NCBI GenBank assembly: GCA_016744995.1
Contig: JADGDG010000001.1
Location: 598,011-662,010, forward strand
Length of the DNA: 64,000 bases
From: Gammaproteobacteria bacterium
GTDB taxonomy: Bacteria; Pseudomonadota; Gammaproteobacteria; GRL18
Reading direction: 5' to 3'
Made by a program: the position numbers and the translations under genes. The notes beneath the pieces were generated by a model. The model searched no databases, was not told where the DNA came from, and worked only from the letters and a program-made list of their open reading frames with translations. Of the stretch, positions 36,002 through 44,052 are shown piece by piece; position 1 is the stretch's first letter; each line of letters opens with the position of its first letter.

Positions 36002-37500
36002 TACCAGGCAATTTTAAAAATAAATTATTGTTAGTATCCATAACCTTTCTTATCCTTTCAGGATGCACTATTGTTGGCCCTGATTATAAAAAACCTGAAT
36101 TAGAACTACCTGATAACTGGCGTATTGAACCTGATAATTCAGCTGCTATTGTTGAACTGCAATGGTGGAAAAACTTTAATGATCCCGTGCTCAATGAACT
36201 GATTATAACGGCACTACATAACAACCAGGATATCAGAATTGCTGCCGCACGAGTGACTGAGTATGCGGCACGAGTTGATATTGTGCGAGCAGGTTTTTAC
36301 CCTCAGATTGGCTATAGTGGTAATGCCAATCGTAATCAGCTTTCAAGAGAAACATTTAATGCCTCATCTTCAGGTTCAAGAGTTTATAATTCCTTTAGTG
36401 CAGGTTTAAACGTTGGTTGGGAGCTTGATTTTTGGGGTAAAATCGCACGTACTACTGAGGCAGCAAGAGCTGATTTACTGGCTGAAGAGGCCGCCAGACA
36501 AGTGGTTATTCTTACTTTAGTTTCTTCTGTTGCCTCTAGTTACTCACAGTTACTCAATCTGGACAAACAGCTGAAAACTGCCGAAGATACTGTTAGTCGA
36601 CGCAAAGCAACGGTCGATTTATTTAAAGTAAAGTTTGCCGGAGGTGTTATTTCTGAACTGGAAGTGGCGCAAATCCAATCCGAATATGAATTTGCAAGAG
36701 TCCGCATTCCAGTGATTGAACGTCAAGCTGCCTTATTAGAAAATGCTTTATCAGTTCTGCTGGGACAAAATCCTCATGACATTATCAGGAAAAAACAAAC
36801 TAATGATTTAACTTTGCCAAAAATCCCTTCAGGCATTCCTGCAAAAATATTAGAACAAAGACCTGATATTCAACTGGCTGAAAATAATTTAATTGCTGCC
36901 AATGCCCGTATTGGTGTTGCTAAGGCAGCCTATTTTCCAAACATTTCATTAACTGGTTTGCTGGGTTACTCCAGTGATTCACTCTCTAGCCTACTCAATA
37001 GTTCAGCCAATGTCTGGTCTGCTGGAGGCGATTTATTAGGCCCAATTTTTTCAGGTGGTGCTATTGATGCACAATTCAGGGTTTCTGAAGCAGAGCAACA
37101 AAGAGCCTTAGCTCAATACAGGAAAGCCATTCAAACAGCATTACAGGAAGTTAATGATGCATTGATCTCTGTACAAAAACTCCAGGAAGAATACCAGGCA
37201 CAAGAACGACAGGTGGCAGCATTAAACAATTATATGCACTTTGCTCATATTCGCTACAATGATGGTTATGTGAGTTATATCGAAGTATTAGACTCAGAAA
37301 GAAGTTTGTTTGATGCTGAGCTTGAATTGATAAAAAAACAAAGTGATGTTTTTGTAGCACTTATTTCAGTTTATAAATCAATGGGGGGGAGCTGGATTGT
37401 TAAAGCTGAAGATATTGCCGATAAAGTTGATTTCCCTGAAGCTCAGGAAGCCGACAAATCTTTCCCATTAATAACTTTACCTAGTGCTTTTTCAGATTAA
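35998..37500 (+). CDS. RND efflux outer membrane channel lipoprotein (NodT/OprM family)
   Basis: This 500-residue outer membrane factor has a lipoprotein signal (FLILSGC, Cys near residue 22) followed by VGPDYKKPELELPDNWR, the usual N-terminus of the NodT family. The internal repeat of helix/strand units is visible (EARPDIQLAENNLIAANARIGVAKAAYFP-type segment, here EQRPDIQLAENNLIAANAR). It forms the trimeric exit duct for the adaptor and permease encoded just upstream. It ends with an unusual 30-residue acidic/hydrophobic tail. Confidence 0.93.
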   Translation: MIPGNFKNKLLLVSITFLILSGCTIVGPDYKKPELELPDNWRIEPDNSAAIVELQWWKNFNDPVLNELIITALHNNQDIRIAAARVTEYAARVDIVRAGFYPQIGYSGNANRNQLSRETFNASSSGSRVYNSFSAGLNVGWELDFWGKIARTTEAARADLLAEEAARQVVILTLVSSVASSYSQLLNLDKQLKTAEDTVSRRKATVDLFKVKFAGGVISELEVAQIQSEYEFARVRIPVIERQAALLENALSVLLGQNPHDIIRKKQTNDLTLPKIPSGIPAKILEQRPDIQLAENNLIAANARIGVAKAAYFPNISLTGLLGYSSDSLSSLLNSSANVWSAGGDLLGPIFSGGAIDAQFRVSEAEQQRALAQYRKAIQTALQEVNDALISVQKLQEEYQAQERQVAALNNYMHFAHIRYNDGYVSYIEVLDSERSLFDAELELIKKQSDVFVALISVYKSMGGSWIVKAEDIADKVDFPEAQEADKSFPLITLPSAFSD

Positions 37501-37512
37501 TAAGAAATCAAC

Positions 37513-37544
37513 CTGAGTAAGCCAACAAAACAAAGGTTACTCAG
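37513..37544. terminator. Candidate bidirectional terminator between convergent genes
   Basis: An 8-bp stem (CTGAGTAA/TTACTCAG), extended by two CG pairs after a one-base bulge, sits between the stops of the outer membrane channel gene and the oppositely oriented O-antigen-ligase-like gene. No clear T-run follows on either side, so efficiency is uncertain. Confidence 0.45.
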
Positions 37545-37571
37545 TATTCATTGCTGAATCAGAAGTAATAA

Positions 37572-38795
37572 TTATCTCTCAAGGCACCTCTCTTCTGCCT
37601 GGTAACATGCCGTCAGGCCCATTACAATCGATGCCGTTGTTAAACCCTGCATATAAGCCAGACCAGGATTAAGAATAAGGTTAATGGTCATGGCCGTTAT
37701 CCAGATCAGCAATGCCCAGATCAGTGGATTATGTTCCTGATACCGATGTCGATAATACCAGTTGGCTCGAATTAAACGTTTAAAAAGAAAGAAATTAAAG
37801 AAAACATATAAAAACGCACCAGTAAATCCATATTTAAATGTAATGCCAATAATCCCAAGATCAGAAGGAAAGAATTTTGGGCCAAAAATATCCTGATAGT
37901 TTTTTCCAAAATTGCTCCCCTGACCATAACCTAAAATTGGATATTTATAAATATTTTCAATAGCAGTATTAAATGATTTTGCCCGAACTCTATCTTTATT
38001 GACAAAGTTTTCAATTAAAATACCACTAACCAGTATGATGACACTCAATGCAATGGGTGCAACAAGAAGTAATATATTGATCCGCTTTGGACGGCTGAAC
38101 AAAAAGGGATAAACCATCATTGCCAGAGCCAGGGTTGCCATTTGCGAGCGTGCTTTAATTAGAAACCAGATATAGCTGACAATACATAACACGAGGAACC
38201 ATAAACATTTTTTTAGCAATGGTTTTTTTTGAAATAAGTACATACAGATATATAAAGTTATTATAAATAATGCAAAAGTGGGTGGTTTTAAACGATAACC
38301 TCGCCATTCATCGTATGTGATCAAATATTCCATATAACCATCTGATGAGAAGAATGCAGCCTGAAGATCAATACGAAAATAATGAAACAGATAATTAAAT
38401 ATAATAATAACAAGGCTGATCATCAAGATCCGTTCCAGCCTTTTAACTGGATAGCCTGATTTACAAACGAAATAAATTGCAGGGGCCAGAAAGACAATTA
38501 AAAATTCTCTGGTGGCAAAAAAACTCAGCATTGTCGGCGTATCTGAATACACTGAAAATGTAATGGATGCGATGCCCATTGTATACAAAACTAAAAGTGG
38601 AGCACTCCAAAACCACCAGGCCCAACGTTCTTTTTGACCTGACATTGCCACTTTAATTGCTGCATAAAGAAACAGCCCCAATGTGAGTGCAATGCCTATT
38701 TCCTGAAAACGATTATTCAGGAAATATTTTCCACCTTGAAAGCCTGCAAAAAAAATGAGAATAAATGTTACATCAATGATGTTTTTTATTTTCAT
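37572..38795 (-). CDS. O-antigen ligase/polymerase-like membrane protein (Wzy_C-type)
   Basis: This 407-residue polytopic protein has about 10-12 helices and the large periplasmic loop motif of the O-antigen ligase family (NIYKYPILGYGQGSN, near residue 290). It is expected either to polymerise repeat units or to ligate polysaccharide to a lipid acceptor. The ATG at 38795 is chosen; a GTG nine bases upstream is also possible, and neither has a strong ribosome site. The upstream gene on the same strand encodes a glycosyltransferase, so the pair belongs to polysaccharide synthesis. Polymerase and ligase cannot be told apart here. Confidence 0.8.
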   Translation of the reverse strand: MKIKNIIDVTFILIFFAGFQGGKYFLNNRFQEIGIALTLGLFLYAAIKVAMSGQKERWAWWFWSAPLLVLYTMGIASITFSVYSDTPTMLSFFATREFLIVFLAPAIYFVCKSGYPVKRLERILMISLVIIIFNYLFHYFRIDLQAAFFSSDGYMEYLITYDEWRGYRLKPPTFALFIITLYICMYLFQKKPLLKKCLWFLVLCIVSYIWFLIKARSQMATLALAMMVYPFLFSRPKRINILLLVAPIALSVIILVSGILIENFVNKDRVRAKSFNTAIENIYKYPILGYGQGSNFGKNYQDIFGPKFFPSDLGIIGITFKYGFTGAFLYVFFNFFLFKRLIRANWYYRHRYQEHNPLIWALLIWITAMTINLILNPGLAYMQGLTTASIVMGLTACYQAEERCLER

Positions 38796-38857
38796 AGAGA
38801 TCACACAAAATATTCTGAGACAGCATAACTTTTTTAATCATTAACTATACTCCAGAT

Positions 38858-39898
38858 TTAATGACTTATAGTATTTTTCCCAAATAAAATCTGAGCAATT
38901 AACTTCACTTTATCCCACTGACCACGACGGGCACGATTTAAAAGTTGTAAGATTGTCGTTAGATAAGCTGTTAAAATTGCCTCTGGAAAATATCGACGAG
39001 TCAATTTTAATTTATTTCTGAACAGATAAAAATCAGACAATAGTGATGATTGACGCTCACCACTCGGAGATCCGATACTACTGCCTTCTTTATGATAGAC
39101 TTTGGCACTCGGTGCATAACAAAGTGCATAAGTACCATTATTTCGTATACACCAGTCAATCTCTTCATAGTAAAGAAAGTAACTTTCTTCCATAAGCCCT
39201 ATTTCATGTAAAAAATTCTTTGGCAACAAGCAGGATGCCCCGGTAATATAGTCAAGTTGGCTTTCATAATAGGAATGGTCAATTACATCAGAGGTTGACT
39301 GACCTCTCCCATAAGTCGTAGTAGCATTGCCTGTCCACTTGTTGTATCCATTTCCTCCAAGAGCCTGAACAATTTCTGGATTGTCATAATACAGGATCAG
39401 ACTTCCACAAAGGTTGGCTTTCGGATAATTTTTTGTATATTTAACCATCTCACTCAGGCAATTAATTTCAATAACCGTATCATTATTGAGCAGCCAGACA
39501 TAATCAAAGTCATCCTGATTTTGAGCATAACGAAGAGCAACATTGTTACCAGCCGCAAAACCAAGGTTACCCCCAGTTTTAATAATCATTAACTCAGGCT
39601 GATTTTCATCTGAGATTTTAACTGATTCAGCTGTTTTTCTATCAATAACATGAGTGTTAATTGGTTTTGCTACTGGAGATAATGTTGATGAAAAGAATGC
39701 TGATTCATTTGAAAGCATAAGTAATTCTTTACCTTGTGCCCATGCCTGTATGTGTTGAATTGAATGATCTTCAGAAGCATTATCACAGACTATAACTTTA
39801 TAATTTTCATGATCCTGATGAAAAACAGACTCAAGGCATTCAATTGTATCTTGCCAGCCATTCCAATTCAGGATAACAATATAGACTTTAGGTATCAT
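38858..39898 (-). CDS. Family 2 glycosyltransferase
   Basis: This 346-residue GT2 enzyme starts with VYIVILNWNGWQDTIECLESV, the usual nucleotide-binding beginning, and has the DxD-like acceptor region WLLNNDTVI and the catalytic-side segment YLYYEEIDWCIR (here FLYYEEIDWCIR). It resembles rhamnosyltransferase-like GT2 proteins. The ATG at 39898 is chosen because AAGGAAA lies just upstream; an earlier in-frame start would add 19 unlikely residues. A Ser/Thr-rich insertion (about 65-95) separates the first two core strands. It is followed by the O-antigen-ligase-like gene. Confidence 0.9.
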   Translation of the reverse strand: MIPKVYIVILNWNGWQDTIECLESVFHQDHENYKVIVCDNASEDHSIQHIQAWAQGKELLMLSNESAFFSSTLSPVAKPINTHVIDRKTAESVKISDENQPELMIIKTGGNLGFAAGNNVALRYAQNQDDFDYVWLLNNDTVIEINCLSEMVKYTKNYPKANLCGSLILYYDNPEIVQALGGNGYNKWTGNATTTYGRGQSTSDVIDHSYYESQLDYITGASCLLPKNFLHEIGLMEESYFLYYEEIDWCIRNNGTYALCYAPSAKVYHKEGSSIGSPSGERQSSLLSDFYLFRNKLKLTRRYFPEAILTAYLTTILQLLNRARRGQWDKVKLIAQILFGKNTISH

Positions 39899-40149
39899 GG
39901 TATTTCCTTTCTTTATTTTTAATATCACCAGGACAAAAAGCAATTCCAGCCACAAAAACTATTACTCATAAAGCATGCTCAAAGTTATATCCCGGACGAT
40001 AAATAACAACAGCTTTTTAAAATATTCCAATGTTAATGAAATAATTTATTTATAAATGCACAAGACATTCCATAACAACAATAAACATTTAGTTTCAATG
40101 AGTTATCAATGATTATCTTAGGTAATTCTCATCATATGATGGGTATTAT

Positions 40150-40162
40150 TTGCAAAATGCAA
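40150..40162 (+). promoter_or_regulatory. LuxO-type activator site (TTGCA-N3-TGCAA)
   Basis: TTGCAAAATGCAA is an exact match to the TTGCAWWWTGCAA motif recalled for Vibrio LuxO. The arms extend to ATTTGCA/TGCAAAT (40148-40164). It is centred 114 bases upstream of the -24 GG of the sigma-54 promoter at 40268. A degenerate second copy (TTGCATAATGA, 40190-40200) lies between them. Confidence 0.7.
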
Positions 40163-40267
40163 ATGCAGTATTTTGATCATCCATTTTTATTGCATAATGA
40201 CTTTTTATTGTCCAATAGTCGGCCATTTTTTTTTGACCAGCCTATATCTGCTTACATATTCACAACT

Positions 40268-40284
40268 TTGGCAGGAAATTTGCT
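40268..40284 (+). promoter_or_regulatory. Sigma-54 promoter for the small ORF/REC-REC-GGDEF operon
   Basis: TTGGCAGGAAATTTGCT has the invariant GG (40270) and GC (40282) ten bases apart and matches TGGCA-N-TTGCT well. The expected start of transcription is near 40295, giving a leader of about 100 bases before the ATG at 40395. An activator-type palindrome sits at the usual distance upstream. Confidence 0.75.
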
Positions 40285-40394
40285 CTCAGTTAAAAAGAGC
40301 CACTACATAAGATCAGCTACTGAATATATTACAATCTATTTCTGTTCAGTCACTATCTGTAGTATACAAATTAAATGAGATTCACAGGGTCACT

Positions 40395-40541
40395 ATGTCA
40401 ACGGCTAATAATGCTCAGTTTTACAAAGGTATCACAGCAAAACCCTTCACCAGTATTATTGAAGGACTTAAATTAACCTATCAATCATTTTTACAAAATA
40501 AATCATCTGATTTATTATCATATTCAAATGGAGCAGGCTAA
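40395..40541 (+). CDS. Small protein of 48 residues translationally coupled to a diguanylate cyclase
   Basis: An ATG at 40395 opens a 48-codon frame whose TAA shares its last base with the ATG of the cyclase gene (TAATG), a typical coupling arrangement. The product starts MSTANNAQFYKGITAKPFTS and continues with an amphipathic helix-like stretch; there is no signal peptide and no membrane helix. A modest AGGG site lies upstream. It is the first frame after the sigma-54 promoter at 40268. I do not recognise the family. The length is below usual gene-calling cutoffs, so it may be missed elsewhere. Confidence 0.55.
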   Translation: MSTANNAQFYKGITAKPFTSIIEGLKLTYQSFLQNKSSDLLSYSNGAG

Positions 40542-41860
40542 TGAATAAACTTATTAATTATCATGAAAAACAAGTGGAAAATAAAAGTGAAACAATTTCA
40601 GTTTTTTTCATAAATGATAATAATCAGCCATTAAATACTCTGGAAACTCAGTTAGAAGACTTTGGTTATACGGTTAATATTCTCAATTCAATTGAAGATT
40701 TTTTATCAACTATAAGTACTCTCAAGGAAGATCTGGCTTTGAATCAAAACCAGACTTTGTATTTCTTTATCAATACAATCTTTATTAACGATATGACAGT
40801 TAAGGTCATTGAATATGCAAAGCTTCATTTTGAAGATGATATTCATTTTATATATTATTCTGACAATAATAATATATCAGCTCATTTACAAGGTATTAGA
40901 AATTATGGTGAAGCATTTCTATCTACACCTCTTGAAGCTTCTGAAATAGCTGAAATCATCACCAGACAATGCAAAAAAAATAAATCACCCTATCGAATTT
41001 TATTTATTGATGACGATGAATCTATCGGCACATATTATAGAAATGTATTTAATAAAGCAGGTATAATTTGTCAACATATCAGCAATATTGATAACGTTTT
41101 AAATATTATTACAGAGTTTAAACCAGACTTGCTGTTAATTGATTATTATATGCCTGAATGTTCAGGATTTGAATTAGCGAAGATATTGAGACAACGTATC
41201 AATATTGAATTAATACCTATTGTCTATTTGTCTTCTGAAACCGATCCAGTCATTCATCTTAAATCAATTTCTGATGGTGTGGATGATTTTTTAGATAAAT
41301 CAACCAAATCATTTTTTATTATCAATAATCTGAAGAGTCGAATTAAAAGAGCTAGAAGTCTACGTTCACTCATCATGCAAGACAGTCTGACTCAACTATA
41401 TAATCATGCTATGCTTGAAGAACATCTTGATTTAGAAATTTATCGTTCATTTCGCAATTCCTCAGAATTTTGCTACGTCATGATTGATCTTGATAACTTC
41501 AAATCAATTAATGATCAGTACGGGCATATTATCGGTGATAAAGTAATAAAAACTTTATCTGTTTTTTTAAAACAAAACCTGAGACAAACTGACATCATTG
41601 GACGCTATGGTGGTGAAGAATTTGGAATTATTTTACCTGATACAACAATAGAAAAAGCTTATGCAATTATCAATACATTAAGAGAGAAATTTTCAGAAAT
41701 TATGCATTCCAGCGAATCAAAGGTATTTCTAGTTACTTTCAGTGCAGGAATTTCATCATTTCCAGAAAAAATTAACCGACTTGAAATAATAGAAGAAGCT
41801 GACCAGTATCTTTATCAAGCCAAAGATGCCGGGCGTAACCTGGTTTATCCCATAAAGTAG
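40541..41860 (+). CDS. REC(degenerate)-REC-GGDEF response regulator, diguanylate cyclase
   Basis: This 439-residue soluble protein has three parts. Residues about 18-135 look like a receiver that has lost its acidic residues (FFINDNNQPLNTL at the start, no acceptor Asp at the expected place). Residues about 148-265 form an intact receiver (FIDDDES, acceptor in LLIDYYMPECSG). The GGDEF domain has GGEEF and an RQTD inhibition site, so c-di-GMP synthesis with feedback is predicted. The start overlaps the small ORF stop by one base. The gene converges on the LuxO-like regulator, with 11 bases between stops, and has its own sigma-54 promoter. Confidence 0.9.
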   Translation: MNKLINYHEKQVENKSETISVFFINDNNQPLNTLETQLEDFGYTVNILNSIEDFLSTISTLKEDLALNQNQTLYFFINTIFINDMTVKVIEYAKLHFEDDIHFIYYSDNNNISAHLQGIRNYGEAFLSTPLEASEIAEIITRQCKKNKSPYRILFIDDDESIGTYYRNVFNKAGIICQHISNIDNVLNIITEFKPDLLLIDYYMPECSGFELAKILRQRINIELIPIVYLSSETDPVIHLKSISDGVDDFLDKSTKSFFIINNLKSRIKRARSLRSLIMQDSLTQLYNHAMLEEHLDLEIYRSFRNSSEFCYVMIDLDNFKSINDQYGHIIGDKVIKTLSVFLKQNLRQTDIIGRYGGEEFGIILPDTTIEKAYAIINTLREKFSEIMHSSESKVFLVTFSAGISSFPEKINRLEIIEEADQYLYQAKDAGRNLVYPIK

Positions 41861-41871
41861 AAGCTATAATC

Positions 41872-43278
41872 TTATAATCCACTATCTTCCCAACTTTGTT
41901 TTTTCCGATAAATGGTGGACGGGCTCACCTCAAGTCTGGCAGCAGCTTGAGGTATATTTCCGTCACATAATACTATCGCTTCATTAATGACTTTTTGTTC
42001 TACTTTCCACAGTGGAATAATTTCATTGCTTTGTTGAGTACTTGTTTTGCCAGGAACTTCAGAAACAATAGAATAATTATTAATTGGCTGGATTTTTATC
42101 TTATTCAGTGGCGGGGGTAACATTTCTGGCGTTACAATATTAGCCTGATTTAATACCACTATATTTCTTATTACATTTTGTAATTGTCTGATATTACCAG
42201 GCCAGTCATATTCTAAAATCATTTGTTCTGCTTCAAGTGAAAAAGAAGTAAATGATTTTCCTTCTTCCTGACTATAGCTTGATAAAAACTCCCTTGCAAT
42301 TTTGATCACATCATTATCACGCTCTCTCAGAGGAGGTAATTCTATAGGGATCACATGCAGGCGGTAATAAAGATCTTCTCTGAAACGACCAGCTTTTACT
42401 TCTTCAAGTGGATCACGATTGGTTGCTGAAACAAATCGGATATCACCTTCTTCAATTTTACTACTGCCTACTTTTTGAAAAGTGCCTGTCTGGATAAATC
42501 GTAATAATTTACTTTGCAATTCCAGATCCATTTCACAAATTTCATCTAAAAATAATGTCCCGTTTCTCGCCTGACTAGCCGCTCCTTCACGATCTTTTAC
42601 TGCCCCGGTAAAAGCACCTTTTGCATGCCCAAAAATTTCACTTTCCATTAGATCTTTAGGAATGGCAGCACAGTTAAGTGGAATAAAGGCATTTTTTTTC
42701 CGATTACTTTCTTTGTGAAGTGCTTCCGCACAAAGTTCTTTACCAGTACCACTCTCTCCAATAATAAAGACACTGGCTTTGCTCTTAGCAGAGCTTTCAA
42801 TCATTCGATAGACCGATTGCATACTTAATGAAGCACCAATAAAACCATGAAAATGTTCTCTGGAAAAATTTTCCTGATAAGTTTCAACCATTTGATTGAG
42901 CCTTTTATGCTTCAGTACATTTTCAACGGTGACAATCAGACGGTTAGCATCAAATGGTTTTGTTAAAAAATCAGTGGCACCCAGACGCATAGTTTCTACT
43001 GCAAGATCTAAAGAGCCATGCGCTGTAATAATAACAACCTCACATGGAAGTTGCTGCTCTGAAATTTCTTTTAAAATATCAGTGCCATGCATATCAGGTA
43101 ATTGTAAATCAAGTAAGACCACATCGGGAATATTGCTGGAGAGATAATCTAAAGCATCCTCACCGGTGTCCACAACATAAACGCTATAGTCTTGTTTCTC
43201 AAGATAACTTCGATAAACAATTGATAGAGATTCATTATCCTCAACAATTAAAATATGTATTTTTGAATTGTTTTTCAT
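41872..43278 (-). CDS. LuxO-like sigma-54-dependent response regulator
   Basis: This 468-residue activator has a receiver (acidic E13/D14, acceptor D57 in LLDLQLPDMHG), a central AAA+ domain with Walker A (GESGTGKE), the sigma-54 contact loop GAFTGA and Walker B-like NGTLFLDEI, and a C-terminal Fis-type helix-turn-helix (IPQAAARLEVSPSTIYRKKQ). The segments GASLSMQSVYRMIESSAKSK and GKELCAEALHKES are close to Vibrio LuxO. It should activate sigma-54 promoters from upstream TTGCA-type sites when phosphorylated. Three such promoters occur in this window, two of them flanking this gene. The hybrid kinase with Hpt domain at 60174 is a candidate input. Confidence 0.9.
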   Translation of the reverse strand: MKNNSKIHILIVEDNESLSIVYRSYLEKQDYSVYVVDTGEDALDYLSSNIPDVVLLDLQLPDMHGTDILKEISEQQLPCEVVIITAHGSLDLAVETMRLGATDFLTKPFDANRLIVTVENVLKHKRLNQMVETYQENFSREHFHGFIGASLSMQSVYRMIESSAKSKASVFIIGESGTGKELCAEALHKESNRKKNAFIPLNCAAIPKDLMESEIFGHAKGAFTGAVKDREGAASQARNGTLFLDEICEMDLELQSKLLRFIQTGTFQKVGSSKIEEGDIRFVSATNRDPLEEVKAGRFREDLYYRLHVIPIELPPLRERDNDVIKIAREFLSSYSQEEGKSFTSFSLEAEQMILEYDWPGNIRQLQNVIRNIVVLNQANIVTPEMLPPPLNKIKIQPINNYSIVSEVPGKTSTQQSNEIIPLWKVEQKVINEAIVLCDGNIPQAAARLEVSPSTIYRKKQSWEDSGL

Positions 43279-43462
43279 TTTTTGTACATAAATTCCTGAT
43301 TATTTAAAAAATTATAACACTACAAAATTGATATATTTGATTAAAGTGTAGTCCATGATCCAATGATTTCCCATCAAATCACTATTCATAAAGCTCAGAA
43401 GTCCCTGCAATACGAGATATGATTAATTCAGCCATTTGATTCTAATACTATACGACTTATTA

Positions 43463-43481
43463 ATTTCGCATAATGCAAAAT
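43463..43481 (+). promoter_or_regulatory. LuxO-type activator site upstream of the sugar transferase operon
   Basis: ATTTCGCATAATGCAAAAT is a 9-bp inverted repeat with one mismatch. Its core TCGCATAATGCAA matches TTGCA-N3-TGCAA at all but one position. It is centred 103 bases upstream of the -24 GG of the promoter at 43574. Confidence 0.65.
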
Positions 43482-43573
43482 AATTATTTTTATTCTGCAA
43501 AACAAAATACCAAAACTGCATTGTTTTTTTCAAAAACCTAGAATTACCTTTAAAATTCAGCAATTTAATTAAT

Positions 43574-43589
43574 AGGCACACCACTTGCA
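43574..43589 (+). promoter_or_regulatory. Sigma-54 promoter for the receiver/STAS-sugar transferase/GT4 operon
   Basis: AGGCACACCACTTGCA has GG (43575) and GC (43587) exactly ten bases apart and keeps GGCAC and TTGCA. The expected start of transcription is near 43600, about 35 bases before the ATG at 43635. The divergent gene encodes a sigma-54 activator. Confidence 0.8.
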
Positions 43590-43634
43590 TTAAGATTAGT
43601 ATCATTACAAATATTTTAAGTCGAGGATATCAAT

Positions 43635-44012
43635 ATGTGGTTTTCAACACCTTCAATTTTAGTTATTGACGATGACAGTTCCATTGGTATTTTAACTAAA
43701 GCAAGATTGAGCAGTCATGATAAATACAAAGTTGTCCTGGCAAGTAATGGTTATGACGGCATCAAATTTGCCCGAAATAATAATCCTGCACTTATTATTC
43801 TGGATTGGGTCATGCCAGGAATTAATGGCCTTGATGTTTTAAAGCAGATTAAAAGTAATCCAAATACTGCTCATATTCCTGTATTAATGTTAACAGGAAA
43901 AAATTTGATCGGAGAAATTGAGGAGGCTTTTGATGCTGGTGCAACAGACTATATAACCAAACCACTTGATCTGAAAAAGCTGAGTGCAAAGGTAAATTCG
44001 ATTTTAAATTAA
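43635..44012 (+). CDS. Single-domain response regulator (CheY-like)
   Basis: This 125-residue receiver has the acidic pair in VIDDDSS, acceptor Asp in IILDWVMPGINGLD, Thr in LMLTGK and Lys in ITKPLD. It is the first gene after a sigma-54 promoter and is followed 40 bases later by the STAS-sugar transferase gene. It has no output domain, so it would act by protein contact or as a phosphate sink. Its place ahead of a glycosyltransferase suggests post-translational control of polysaccharide synthesis, which is inference. Confidence 0.92.
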   Translation: MWFSTPSILVIDDDSSIGILTKARLSSHDKYKVVLASNGYDGIKFARNNNPALIILDWVMPGINGLDVLKQIKSNPNTAHIPVLMLTGKNLIGEIEEAFDAGATDYITKPLDLKKLSAKVNSILN

Positions 44013-44052
44013 GAGCTTACACTACATTTAAATATTATTATGGATGTTTATC

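Noticed and set aside
40109-40378. An 89-codon frame on the + strand upstream of the 48-codon ORF
   Set aside because: It spans the LuxO-type site and the sigma-54 promoter, has no ribosome site, and its composition (many Ile, Ser, Phe, His) looks like translated AT-rich intergenic DNA.
40295-40394. Possible Qrr-like small RNA from the sigma-54 promoter, as in Vibrio
   Set aside because: No terminator hairpin with T-run and no Qrr-like conserved core is visible; the stretch looks like an mRNA leader.
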